A stretch of DNA of 51,492 nt from Collinsella sp. An2. GTDB lineage: Bacteria > Actinomycetota > Coriobacteriia > Coriobacteriales > Coriobacteriaceae. Location of the stretch: NCBI RefSeq assembly GCF_002160065.1, contig NZ_NFJW01000014.1, positions 1 through 51,492 on the forward strand. The letters run 5' to 3'. A model generated the notes under the pieces. The model saw only the letters and a list, made by a program, of their open reading frames with translations, did no database searches and was not told where the DNA came from. The first letter of the stretch is position 1, and every line of letters begins with the position of its first letter. This document shows, in pieces, positions 26,322-34,226 of the stretch. Both the position numbers and the translations under genes were made by a program.

Positions 26322-27704
26322 TCAGGACTCCTCGGCGATAGTGGGAAGCACGGCGTCCTTGGGCATGGACACCTTCGAGAGGTTGAGGGCCTCGGCCAGG
26401 CTCTCGTCGGTTTTCACCAGCTCCGAAAGCGTCACGAGCGTATAGCCCTTGTCCTGCAGCTGATCGATGAGGTCAGGCAGCGCTTCCACGGTCTGGGCGC
26501 CGGTCTCGGCGTTGTCGGTAAGCAGCACGACGTTGCCGTTGCGCACAGAGTCGCAGACGTCCGACACCACCTGGTCCGCTCCGGGCAGCAGCCAGTCTCC
26601 CGAGTCGACGTTCCACGACACGACCGCGCTCACCAGATCCATCGCCTCGGCCCAGTTCTCATCGGAAAAGGCCGCGTACGGCGCACGAAGCAGGCTCACG
26701 CTTGAGCCCGTCGCCTCGTCTATGGCGTCGAAGCCGCGCGTAAGCTGATCGCGCAGCTCGTCGCCCGCAAGCTTGGTGAGGTTCGTGTCGCTATAGGAGT
26801 TCGAACCCAGCTCGCAGCCGGCGTCGGCTATGGCCTTTGCGGCCGCAGGATTGGCCTCCACGGCGTCACCGGACAAAAAGAAGGTGGCCTTTACACCTTT
26901 GTCCTTCAGAATCTGCACGATTTGCTGGGTATAGTCGCTGGGACCCTCGTCAAAGGTGAGCGCGATATAGCTGCCCTCATCGGGCGATACCGAGGAAGCC
27001 GCCACCTCGCAGTTGACGACCTCCTTCACCACACCGCGATCGGCCGTGATGCCCGACTGCTTGCCCGTCCAGACCTCCGACCTGCCGGGCACGCCCCATG
27101 TCTTCACATATTGGAAGGCGCCCGTACCGCTTACGGTAAGCGTCGGGGCAATAGTCGTGGCCTGTACATCGTGCTCCTCGTAGGTGTCGGGACCGTCCTC
27201 GACGGTGACCTCTTCGCCACCTGTGAGCTCGGTCGTGGAGATGTCGTCCAACGACACGGACTTCCCGTTGAGCGTGATCGCATAGCGGTCGCCGCCCTCG
27301 CGCTCCAGCACCGAATCGTCAACGGCCAGGAGGTCTCCCGCCTGGGTCGTCTCATCAAGCCCCTGGTCCGAGATCAGCTGTTCTATCGTAGAGTTGATGC
27401 GCACAGACGCGCTCTCGCCGTTCAGCGTAATCTCGACCGAACGGTTCACATACCAGATGATGCTGGCGATAAAGAACAGGAACGCGCAGGCAACCGCAAT
27501 GATGGCATATGGCCTGCGTGAATTGTTGCCGCCGGCCCGAAAGCCCTGACGACGGCGCCCGAATCCTTGCGAGTGATTGAGATATACGGCCCCGCGGCGG
27601 CGCGCCGTGCGCTGGCGGGCGCTCGGAAGCTGGTAGCCGGTGCCGCCCCTTCCCCGACGCATATGCGGCTTGGATCTCGAGTAGGAGGTGGTGTAGTTAG
27701 GCAA
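26322..27704 (-). CDS. membrane-anchored NodB-fold protein with degenerate deacetylase site
   Basis: A 460-residue type-II membrane protein. Residues 1-65 are cytoplasmic and Arg-rich, about 66-86 is a transmembrane helix (YAIIAVACAFLFFIASIIWY), about 90-120 a DUF348-like unit (VEITLNGESASVRINST), and about 240-445 a polysaccharide-deacetylase fold. Motif 1 reads TFDEGPSD, with the Asp kept. Motif 2, normally HxxxH for the metal, reads SNSYSDTN: both His are gone. Motif 3 is RAPYAAF, motif 4 DSGDW is kept, and motif 5 LLTDN lacks its His. It is thus probably inactive as a metal-dependent deacetylase and may bind glycan. The start is TTG, strongly supported by GAGGAGGAGAACCA. Confidence 0.87.
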   Translation of the reverse strand: MPNYTTSYSRSKPHMRRGRGGTGYQLPSARQRTARRRGAVYLNHSQGFGRRRQGFRAGGNNSRRPYAIIAVACAFLFFIASIIWYVNRSVEITLNGESASVRINSTIEQLISDQGLDETTQAGDLLAVDDSVLEREGGDRYAITLNGKSVSLDDISTTELTGGEEVTVEDGPDTYEEHDVQATTIAPTLTVSGTGAFQYVKTWGVPGRSEVWTGKQSGITADRGVVKEVVNCEVAASSVSPDEGSYIALTFDEGPSDYTQQIVQILKDKGVKATFFLSGDAVEANPAAAKAIADAGCELGSNSYSDTNLTKLAGDELRDQLTRGFDAIDEATGSSVSLLRAPYAAFSDENWAEAMDLVSAVVSWNVDSGDWLLPGADQVVSDVCDSVRNGNVVLLTDNAETGAQTVEALPDLIDQLQDKGYTLVTLSELVKTDESLAEALNLSKVSMPKDAVLPTIAEES

Positions 27705-27761
27705 TGGTTCTCCTCCTCAACATGCAGGCGGCAAGCCGGCGGAGAGGTCTCGCCGGCTATG

Positions 27762-28523
27762 CTACCTGTTGTTCTTTTTCTTGGGCGCAGGTCCCGCCGC
27801 CTTTTTGAACTCGTCTTTGAAGGCGGTGAACATGCCGCGCGTCTTTCCCAGCTGGCGGCCCAGGGCACGGCTGCCCTTATCGACGGCCGCAGAGCCCTTC
27901 TCGTCAAGCGTGCGGGCGCCCTTCTTGACCTTGTCGCCGATGACCACACTCGCCTCGGCGGCCTTGGCGGCCATGCCGCCCGAGACCTCAAGCGAGGCGG
28001 CCTCATCGGCCACGATCATGGCGCCGTCGCGGTAGCCGCGCAGGTAGCTCGCCGGCATCTCGACGTTGCCAAGCAGCGTGGTCGCAGCCGCCCCGGCCGT
28101 GAGGAAGAAGCTCTTCACGCGGCCCGTCTTGGGATTGAAGTCGGCGTCGGCGCAGTATCCCAGCCGCGTTCCCGACTCGGTGACCACGTCCATGCCGCAC
28201 CAGATGATGCAGGCGTCCAAATCGATACCCAAACGCTTTGCAGCGGCCTTGTCGTAGGATGCCTTGTCGTCGGCCACCACAAACACGCCCTCGTACACCG
28301 AGAACGCGTCGAACGCCACGAAACGGTCCGGCTGCTTGATCATGCCCACCACGTCGGGCGGTGTGACCATGAAGCCAACCATGCGCAGGCCGTCGGGGGT
28401 GAACACCGGAAAGTGCACCTTGCCCAGCTTGCGAGGATCGCGCGGGGTTCCGTCCTTGCGCGTCTGCTTGTCCTTCGGTACGGCTCGATAGACCTTGAGG
28501 CCCTGGAAGTCCTGAGCGCGCAT
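27762..28523 (-). CDS. PRC-barrel domain protein
   Basis: A 253-residue soluble protein with two PRC-barrel-like modules: residues about 8-95 (LGKVHFPVFTPDGLRMVGFM) and about 120-185 (GTRLGYCADADFNPKTGRVKSFFLTA). A helical, basic tail (about 195-253) ends KKAAGPAPKKKNNR. PRC barrels often occur in membrane-associated or RNA-linked adaptor proteins; the actual role is unknown. The ATG overlaps the stop of the YtxH-like gene by one base (TAATG), so the two are translationally coupled. Confidence 0.8.
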   Translation of the reverse strand: MRAQDFQGLKVYRAVPKDKQTRKDGTPRDPRKLGKVHFPVFTPDGLRMVGFMVTPPDVVGMIKQPDRFVAFDAFSVYEGVFVVADDKASYDKAAAKRLGIDLDACIIWCGMDVVTESGTRLGYCADADFNPKTGRVKSFFLTAGAAATTLLGNVEMPASYLRGYRDGAMIVADEAASLEVSGGMAAKAAEASVVIGDKVKKGARTLDEKGSAAVDKGSRALGRQLGKTRGMFTAFKDEFKKAAGPAPKKKNNR

Positions 28524-28906
28524 TAGGCCTCGGCGTTAGCTGCGGCGTCCTTCAGGGGATCGGCGAACTCGACCTCGACGTCGACGGCCGGTGTCACGGC
28601 GCCGCCAGACACAGCCTCGTTCAGGGTCTCGCGCAGCTGGTCCATGCGCTCGCGGGCAAGGTCGACCTTGGCACGAAGCTCATCGGTCTTGGCGTCGACC
28701 ATGGGACCAAAGTCGTTTACAGCGGCGCGAGCCTGCTCGACGCCCTGGTCATACATATCGCGGGCGTTGTCCCACGCGTCGTTGGCCATGTCGGCGGCCA
28801 TGGCGCGGGTCTCGGCGCCCGAACGCGGGGCGACCAGAATACCGATGATGGTGCCTGCGGCAGCGCCCAACGTGGCGCCCACAACGAAGCTAAAAGTCTT
28901 GCCCAT
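28523..28906 (-). CDS. YtxH-like membrane-anchored helical protein
   Basis: A 127-residue protein. The N-terminal segment MGKTFSFVVGATLGAAAGTI runs into IGILVAPRSGAETR, the glycine-rich transmembrane hairpin and APxSG motif of the YtxH/GvpP-like family. It continues as a long amphipathic helix (about 40-105) and an acidic tail. GGGAGGGAATAGAC precedes the ATG at 28906. It is the first gene of a coupled pair with the PRC-barrel protein. Family members are linked to envelope or general stress but without a defined biochemical role. Confidence 0.82.
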   Translation of the reverse strand: MGKTFSFVVGATLGAAAGTIIGILVAPRSGAETRAMAADMANDAWDNARDMYDQGVEQARAAVNDFGPMVDAKTDELRAKVDLARERMDQLRETLNEAVSGGAVTPAVDVEVEFADPLKDAAANAEA

Positions 28907-29079
28907 GTCTATTCCCTCCCGTGTGAGGATTGGCGTTGATGGCTCCCCATTATACCCGGACGGCATGGAGACGCGCCGGCACCCCTGCAAACGGTGTGAA
29001 CGGCGCGGTAACGGCCAGGGCTCATCGCGCTCGTCGCGACTTGGCCCGCATGGCCGATCGGCCCGTCACGCTGGCGTTT

Positions 29080-29778
29080 CTACTCCGTATAGCCTGCGGC
29101 AGCGCCGCCAAAGACCGGCTGCTCCCCGTCTTCCCGGTCGTCGGGGTCGAGGCTGGCAGTGCCTTCGACGTCGATGCCGCCCACCACGGGCTCGTCCGCG
29201 CCCGCGTCGAAGCCCGCCTCGTCTTCGGAGGTGCCGTCACCGGCTTCGTCGGAAATGCCTTCGCCCTCGTGCTCGTCGGCAGGCGACTCGTCCTCGCCCT
29301 CGCCGCGCAGCGAGAGCACCAGCCGACGCAGTGCCTCGACCGTGCCAGGCAGATCGGGTGCCTGCATGTCGGCATGCAGAAACGCCCAGTCCATCATGAA
29401 GATCGCCGACGAAAGCGACCCGATGGTCAGGGCGTCGTCAGGACAGGACAGCTCAATCTCGTAGACACGGGGATCGTTCTCGATGGCGCGCGTGCGCCCG
29501 CACGAGATGTCGCCCGCCAGGCCCGTCTCGTTCATGATCTCGACCGTCAGGTGCTCCAGCAGGTGCGCGATCTCGGTGTCGCCCATGCAATCCTGGAACT
29601 CGCTACCGGCATCGCCCAGGCACACGTGCTTGGCGATAGCAGGCGCCAGGTAGTACACCCGCGCGGTGGCCTCGATATCCTCCGACGTCCGAAGCGGCAT
29701 GTCAGGGTTCACCAGAACCCGTACGCGAGCCTTGTCCTCGTCCACGGTGATCTTCAAGATGTTGAACAGCTCTGCCAT
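29080..29778 (-). CDS. stand-alone homologue of the cyanophycin-synthetase N-terminal domain
   Basis: A 232-residue soluble protein. Residues about 40-170 resemble the N domain of cyanophycin synthetase (CphA): GDTEIAHLLEHLTVEIMNE followed by GLAGDISCGRTR and RVYEIELSC, matching the CphA pattern of an HxxEH helix, then GFGRTR, then a strand. H72, E75, H76 and a further E80 are present. No ATP-grasp or Mur-ligase domain follows. Instead there is a 60-residue acidic tail (GEDESPADEHEGEGISDEAG and on). GGAGAG precedes the ATG at 29778. It follows the CorC gene by 22 bases. Function unknown; a metallopeptidase-like role is possible because that domain of CphA is reported to have a cryptic hydrolytic site. 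Confidence 0.72.
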   Translation of the reverse strand: MAELFNILKITVDEDKARVRVLVNPDMPLRTSEDIEATARVYYLAPAIAKHVCLGDAGSEFQDCMGDTEIAHLLEHLTVEIMNETGLAGDISCGRTRAIENDPRVYEIELSCPDDALTIGSLSSAIFMMDWAFLHADMQAPDLPGTVEALRRLVLSLRGEGEDESPADEHEGEGISDEAGDGTSEDEAGFDAGADEPVVGGIDVEGTASLDPDDREDGEQPVFGGAAAGYTE

Positions 29779-29800
29779 GACTCTCCGTTCCTCGACCGGC

Positions 29801-31213
29801 TTACTTGTCGGCGCGCGCGTCCTGCGCGTCCTTGGCGCGTGCGTCCGTGCGACCGGACTCCGTGCGCTGCTCGGCCGACGCATCGTCGTCGCTTCCCGCC
29901 GGGTCGTCGGCCTTGTGGTCCTCCTCGGCCGGAGCGATCACACGGATGAGCGAGATGCGTTGGCCGCGCATGGACTGCACCTTGAACTTGTACCCCTCGG
30001 CTTCGATTATCTCTCCAATATTAGGTACGCCGTCGCAGACTTCCAAAATCCAGCCTGCAATGGTCTCGTAGTCATCGGAAAGTTCAATGGGCCAGCCCAG
30101 CTCCTTGGCGTCGTCGCAGGCAAAGCGGCCGTCGACCAGCCATTCGCGGCGCGAGAGGCGGGTGAGGTACTTGTTGTCGGGGTCGAACTCGTCCTCGATC
30201 TCGCCCACGATCTCCTCGACGATGTCCTCGATGGTGATAACGCCGGCCGTGCCGCCGTACTCGTCCACCACGACGACCATCTGCTCGTGGGCGGTCTGCA
30301 TCTCGGAAAGCAGCGGCAGGATGTCCTTGGTATCGGGCACGAAGGTGGCGTCCCTCAGGCAGGACTTCACCGGGCGCTTGCCCTCGCTCGAAAGCGCCAG
30401 CTCGATCAGGTCCTTGATATGCGCGATGCCCGTCACGCAGTCCGGGTCTTCATGGAAGACGGGAATGCGCGAATAGCCCGTGCGGCGCATGACGTCAAGC
30501 ACTTCCTCGATGCTGTCGGTATCCTCTGCCATGGTCACGTCCACGCGCGGCACCATGACCTCGCGCGCCACCGCGTCGCCCAGGTCGAAGATCTCGTGAA
30601 TCATGCGCTTCTCTTCGTCGAGCAGCGTGTCCTGCTCGGAGACCATGTATTTGATCTCTTCCTCGGAGACGTTCTGGCGGTCGTCGGCGCTCTTGATGCC
30701 CAGCACCGCAGAGATGCCGTTGGCACTTGCCTGGGTGAGCCACACGAGCGGCTTGGCGATGCGGCGGAACACCATGATGGTGCCGGCGACCGACTTCGCC
30801 ATGCCCTCGGCATCGGACAGACCGATGCGCTTGGGCACGAGCTCGCCGATGACGATGGAAAGATAGGATACGATGAGCGTGATGACGATCGGTGACACCA
30901 CGGGCGCGATCGCCGAGAGCGGAGCTAGGCCGAAGGACTCGAGCCAACGGGTCAGCGGGTCGGAAAGTGTGTTGGAGGAAACGGTGGCCGAGAAGAAGCC
31001 CACAAGCGTGATGGCGACCTGGATGGTAGCAAGAAAGTCGGTCGAGTCCGCGGCGAGCTCGAGCGCCTGGGAGGCACGACGGTCGCCCTCCTCGGCATCA
31101 TGCTCGAGACTGGCGCGTTTGGCCGTGGTGAGGGCCATTTCCGACATGGAGAAAAAGCCGTTCAACACGGTGAGCAGCAAGGTGGCAACAATGGAAAAGA
31201 CAATCATGCCCAT
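29801..31213 (-). CDS. CorC/CNNM-family transporter with CBS domains
   Basis: A 470-residue membrane protein of the hemolysin-C/CNNM family, many of which export Mg2+. The DUF21/CNNM domain occupies residues 1 to about 195 with LLTVLNGFFSMSEMALTTAK and GELVPKRIGLSD. It is followed by the acidic helix EEEIKYMVSEQDTLLDEEKR, a CBS pair (about 205-335, MVPRVDVTMAED; VVVDEYGGTAGVITIEDIVEEI), and the CorC_HlyC domain (about 350-430). The tail is Asp/Glu/Ala-rich. The ribosome binding site AGGAGG is 14 bases from the ATG, rather far. With NRMT and the MgtE-like protein 5 kb away this makes a third Mg-type component in one minus-strand run. Confidence 0.92.
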   Translation of the reverse strand: MGMIVFSIVATLLLTVLNGFFSMSEMALTTAKRASLEHDAEEGDRRASQALELAADSTDFLATIQVAITLVGFFSATVSSNTLSDPLTRWLESFGLAPLSAIAPVVSPIVITLIVSYLSIVIGELVPKRIGLSDAEGMAKSVAGTIMVFRRIAKPLVWLTQASANGISAVLGIKSADDRQNVSEEEIKYMVSEQDTLLDEEKRMIHEIFDLGDAVAREVMVPRVDVTMAEDTDSIEEVLDVMRRTGYSRIPVFHEDPDCVTGIAHIKDLIELALSSEGKRPVKSCLRDATFVPDTKDILPLLSEMQTAHEQMVVVVDEYGGTAGVITIEDIVEEIVGEIEDEFDPDNKYLTRLSRREWLVDGRFACDDAKELGWPIELSDDYETIAGWILEVCDGVPNIGEIIEAEGYKFKVQSMRGQRISLIRVIAPAEEDHKADDPAGSDDDASAEQRTESGRTDARAKDAQDARADK

Positions 31214-31323
31214 GGCGATGAATCAAACCTCCTGGTAGGTGCGAGATGAGGTCTGCAGATGCAGACCCCGGGGGACGGCGAGGCACCGCGGCCGCCGCAG
31301 GCAAGCCGGGTGCGAGGTCTCAG

Positions 31324-32145
31324 CTAGATCACGTACAGGATCACCGCCATGAATATGAAGACGCTGCCCGCGAGCACCCACAGGTGCCAGACGCTATGCA
31401 TGTAGCGGATCTTCTTCATGACATAGAACGCCGTGCCGATGGTGTAGCAGATGCCGCCCACGGTGAGCAGCGCGAGCGCCACCGGGTCGAGCGAGACGAT
31501 GAGCTGCGGCAGACGGAACACCACGAGCCATCCCATGATGAGGTAGATGAGGATGGTCACCCAACGCGGCTGGCGCTGTCGCCCTATGATCTCGAAGGAA
31601 ATGCCCGCAAAGGCCAAGGTCCACACGAGCACGAAAAGCACGACGCCGCCCTCGTTCACCAGAGTGATGAGGCAAAACGGCGTATAGCTGCCCGCAATGA
31701 GCAGATAGATACAGCTGTGGTCGATGATGCGGAAGATACGTTTGGCCGCTGGCACCTGGATGGCGTGGTAGAGCGTTGAAGCGAGATACTCCAAGATGAG
31801 CGTGACGCCGAACACGATGGCCGAGGCCAGATGCGTAGGCGCCGCGCCACCAAGCGCTGCCTTCACGATGAGCAAAACCAACCCGGCAATGGCCAGCAAA
31901 CAGCCGATGCCATGTGTGATGGAATTGGCAATCTCCTCGCCAAGCGTATAGAGCGGAGGTTCGTGCGAAGCGTTGTCGCCACCGTGCGACACGCGCGGGT
32001 ATTTTGGACAGGATCGACGCCGTTTGTGACAGGTTGCGCAGACGTCATCGGCGACAGGGCATGCAGCATCACCCTGTGAGGGCGCGGACTCGGCATCCGT
32101 GCCCGAAATACTTCGGGGTGTGGAACTGTCGCTCGGTGCGGGCAT
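31324..32145 (-). CDS. hemolysin III / PAQR-family membrane protein with Cys-rich N-terminus
   Basis: A 273-residue protein with seven membrane helices of the HlyIII/PAQR family. Landmarks are GEEIANSITHGIGCLLAIAG, STLYHAIQVP with RIIDHSCIYLLIAGSYTPF, and C-terminal HSVWHLWVLAGSVF: the Asp and His residues that bind zinc in PAQR hydrolases. The N-terminal 70 residues are unusual, containing CPVADDVCATC and RRRSCPKYP, which could be a small zinc site absent from most homologues. The start at 32145 has GGAGGATCG 12 bases upstream. A repeat array lies immediately upstream. Confidence 0.87.
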   Translation of the reverse strand: MPAPSDSSTPRSISGTDAESAPSQGDAACPVADDVCATCHKRRRSCPKYPRVSHGGDNASHEPPLYTLGEEIANSITHGIGCLLAIAGLVLLIVKAALGGAAPTHLASAIVFGVTLILEYLASTLYHAIQVPAAKRIFRIIDHSCIYLLIAGSYTPFCLITLVNEGGVVLFVLVWTLAFAGISFEIIGRQRQPRWVTILIYLIMGWLVVFRLPQLIVSLDPVALALLTVGGICYTIGTAFYVMKKIRYMHSVWHLWVLAGSVFIFMAVILYVI

Positions 32146-32247
32146 AGACGTGAACGATCCTCCAAACAAATGAATAAACTGCCCAAAACTATAGCAAATC
32201 TGCTTGCTGGCACACAAGGCATTGTTACAGAACGGCACCCCACCCCT

Positions 32248-32463
32248 TGCCATTGGGGACTGCCATTTGCCATTGGGGACGGGTACAAATGACAGATTTT
32301 GCCAATGGGGACGGGTACGGTTGGCAGACGTGCCATTGGGGACGGGTACGGTTGGCAGATTTCCCGGCCTACGAGGCCGTCTGTCAAACGTACCCGTCCC
32401 CATTGGCACGTCCCCAATGGCACGTCCTAGACCGTCTGTCATTTGTACCCGTCCCCAATGGCA
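32248..32463. repeat. REP-like array of seven TGCCATTGGGGAC units in inverted arrangement
   Basis: Plus-strand units start at 32248, 32268, 32300 and 32331 (TGCCATTGGGGAC or TGCCAATGGGGAC); three continue GGGTAC. Minus-strand units end at 32408, 32422 and 32463. Two of the long units end in GGTTGGCAGA and two contain TCTGTC...GTACCC in reverse. The two halves mirror each other around about 32368, so the transcript could fold into a large stem. It fills the 103-base to 318-base stretch upstream of the hemolysin-III gene and is bounded by the DUF362 gene terminator. GGGGAC(A/G)GGTAC repeats are typical of REP elements mobilised by RAYT transposases; none is in the window. Confidence 0.85.
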
Positions 32464-32474
32464 AAAGGAGAGGG

Positions 32475-32511
32475 CACCGGCGCCTCTTCTCTGAGGAGCC
32501 GGCGCCCGGTG
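32475..32511 (-). terminator. terminator of the DUF362 gene
   Basis: CACCGGCGCC (32475-32484) pairs with GGCGCCCGGTG (32501-32511), one bulged C. On the minus strand the stem is followed by CTCTCCTTTTG. It lies 32 bases after the DUF362 stop. Confidence 0.75.
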
Positions 32512-32542
32512 TCGTGGCGCAACGCGGTTATGAAAGCAGGGC

Positions 32543-33730
32543 CTATTTGACCTCGATGAGCTCGTAATCGCTCGTGCCCAGGCCAATCTTCTCGGCGTGC
32601 TCGATCATCGAGCGCCAGTTGGTGTCGGGATGGGTCATGTTGAAGTGGTCGTGCTCACAGCGCTCGGGGACGCCGCCCTCGGCCTCCAGCTTGTCGCGCA
32701 TCTCGGTAAGCTCGGTGTCGGGCATGGCCGGCGCAGCAAGCGCCATATCGATGCAAGCCTTATCGATCGCAACCGGGTCAAAGCTCGCAAACATGCCAAG
32801 GTCGGGCACGATAGGCGTGTCGTTCTCGGCGTGGCAGTCGCAGTTGGGCGAGATGTCGATGGCGAGCGAGATGTGGAAGTTGGGACGATCCTGCACCACG
32901 GCCTGCGTGTACTCGGCAATCTTGTAGTTGAGCACGTCGACTGCGGCGTCGTAATCCGGCTCGATGGCGTCCTGGTTGCAGGCGCCGATGCAGCGGCCGC
33001 AGCCCACGCAACGGTCGTGATCGATCGTGGCCACATGCACGGTACGGGTGGAACCGTTAGCAAGCTCGCGCTCGCGGGTCTCGTCAAAGCTGATGGCACC
33101 GTGGGCACAGATGCGCTCGCACGCGCGGCACCCGACGCACTTCGACGTGTCGCAGCTCGGCTTGCCGGCGGCGTGCTGCTCCATCTTGCCGGCGCGGCTG
33201 CCGCCACCCATGCCGAGGTTCTTCATGGCACCGCCAAAGCCGGCCTGCTCATGCCCCTTGAAATGCGTAAGGCTGATGACGATGTCGGCGTCCATGAGAG
33301 CGTGGCCGATCTTGGCTTCCTTCACGTACTCGCCGTTCTTCACGGGCACGAGCGTCTCGTCGGTGCCCTTGAGGCCGTCGGCGATGATCACGTGACAGCC
33401 GGTTGCATACGGCGTGAAGCCGTTCTGGTAGGCGCAGTCGATGTGCTCGAGCGCGTTTTTGCGGCTGCCCACATAGAGCGTGTTGCAGTCGGTGAGGAAG
33501 GGCTTGCCACCCAGCTCCTTCACCACATCTGCGACGGCGCGGGCATAGTTAGGACGCAGAAAGCTCAGGTTACCCAGCTCGCCGAAGTGAATCTTGATAG
33601 CGACGAACTTGTTCTCGAAATCAATCTGCTCGATACCCGCACGCTTGATGAGCCGCTTGAGTTTATCAAGCTGGCTCTCGCGGCCGTGAGTACGCAGATT
33701 GCAGTAGTAGACCTTGGCTTTTTCTGCCAT
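32543..33730 (-). CDS. DUF362 domain protein with two [4Fe-4S] clusters
   Basis: A 395-residue cytoplasmic iron-sulfur protein. The DUF362 domain spans residues 1-185 and about 285-360, with VAIKIHFGELGNLSFLRPNY, HVIIADGL, SLTHFKGHEQAGFGGAMKNL and PDLGMFASFDPVAIDKA. A bicluster ferredoxin insert lies at about 190-265: CVGCRACERICAHGAISF and CVGCGRCIGACNQDAI. No transmembrane segment is seen. It probably acts in an electron-transfer or cofactor process; the family has no settled reaction. The gene is alone with its own terminator and starts 497 bases from the divergent MurE-like gene. Confidence 0.9.
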   Translation of the reverse strand: MAEKAKVYYCNLRTHGRESQLDKLKRLIKRAGIEQIDFENKFVAIKIHFGELGNLSFLRPNYARAVADVVKELGGKPFLTDCNTLYVGSRKNALEHIDCAYQNGFTPYATGCHVIIADGLKGTDETLVPVKNGEYVKEAKIGHALMDADIVISLTHFKGHEQAGFGGAMKNLGMGGGSRAGKMEQHAAGKPSCDTSKCVGCRACERICAHGAISFDETRERELANGSTRTVHVATIDHDRCVGCGRCIGACNQDAIEPDYDAAVDVLNYKIAEYTQAVVQDRPNFHISLAIDISPNCDCHAENDTPIVPDLGMFASFDPVAIDKACIDMALAAPAMPDTELTEMRDKLEAEGGVPERCEHDHFNMTHPDTNWRSMIEHAEKIGLGTSDYELIEVK

Positions 33731-33893
33731 GTGACCCTCCCCAGAATCGATGGCGATTGGATTGCGCGGCCCAGGCGAAGGTCCGCGCCTTACGTTACAC
33801 GTCCATTATCCCCGATGCCGCCGCAACAAGGCATACGCGTTTTTCATGGCAGCATATACGCAGAACGGATAGAGCGTGCCTGCCAGCAGAATT

Positions 33894-34010
33894 GTGGCAA
33901 AACACACGCTCAGGTTCTATGATGCGGCAATCCACACGCTCGAGGCCCCCTATTCGGGCCCTGAACGTGTAGATTGCCGCAATTCCGCCGACGAGCGTGT
34001 ATATCGCCGC
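33894..34010. repeat. four 18-bp repeats with 30-bp period, two direct then two inverted
   Basis: GCGGCAATCCACACGCTC-like 18-mers occur at 33894-33911 and 33924-33941 on the plus strand and at 33963-33980 and 33993-34010 on the minus strand. Within each pair the starts are exactly 30 bases apart (12-base spacers), and the pairs are separated by 21 bases containing GGCCCCCTATTCGGGCC. They lie in the 496-base divergent region between the DUF362 and MurE-like genes, a likely place for operators. They also have the look of a small palindromic repeat family. Confidence 0.75.
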
Positions 34011-34015
34011 ACAAC

Positions 34016-34127
34016 GCGGCCCGTAGCTCGCCCGCGGCCCGTCGCCTGCCCGCGGCCCGTCGCCAGCCCGCCCGCTGCCGCCACCCACCTGCGGCCCGTC
34101 GCCCGCCTGCGGCCCCGCCCGCAGCCC
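34016..34127. repeat. 18-bp GC-rich tandem repeat
   Basis: GCGGCCCGTNGCNNGCCC is repeated head to tail at 34016, 34034 and 34052, and after a 21-base interruption again at 34091 and 34109. It directly adjoins the 30-bp-period repeats. The frame through it is open only because the repeat unit is a multiple of three and GC-rich; no ribosome binding site supports translation. Confidence 0.8.
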
Positions 34128-34226
34128 GACATGTGTCTCGACCTCGTGCACGCACACTCGCCGCACGCCCCTAAACGTGGACATAGGTACAATACCCTTC
34201 AGTCAACCACCACAAAGGAGCCTATT

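Noticed and set aside
32248-34010. Possible CRISPR arrays
   Set aside because: Repeats are too short and too few, occur in both orientations, spacers are not unique 30-mers, and there are no cas genes.
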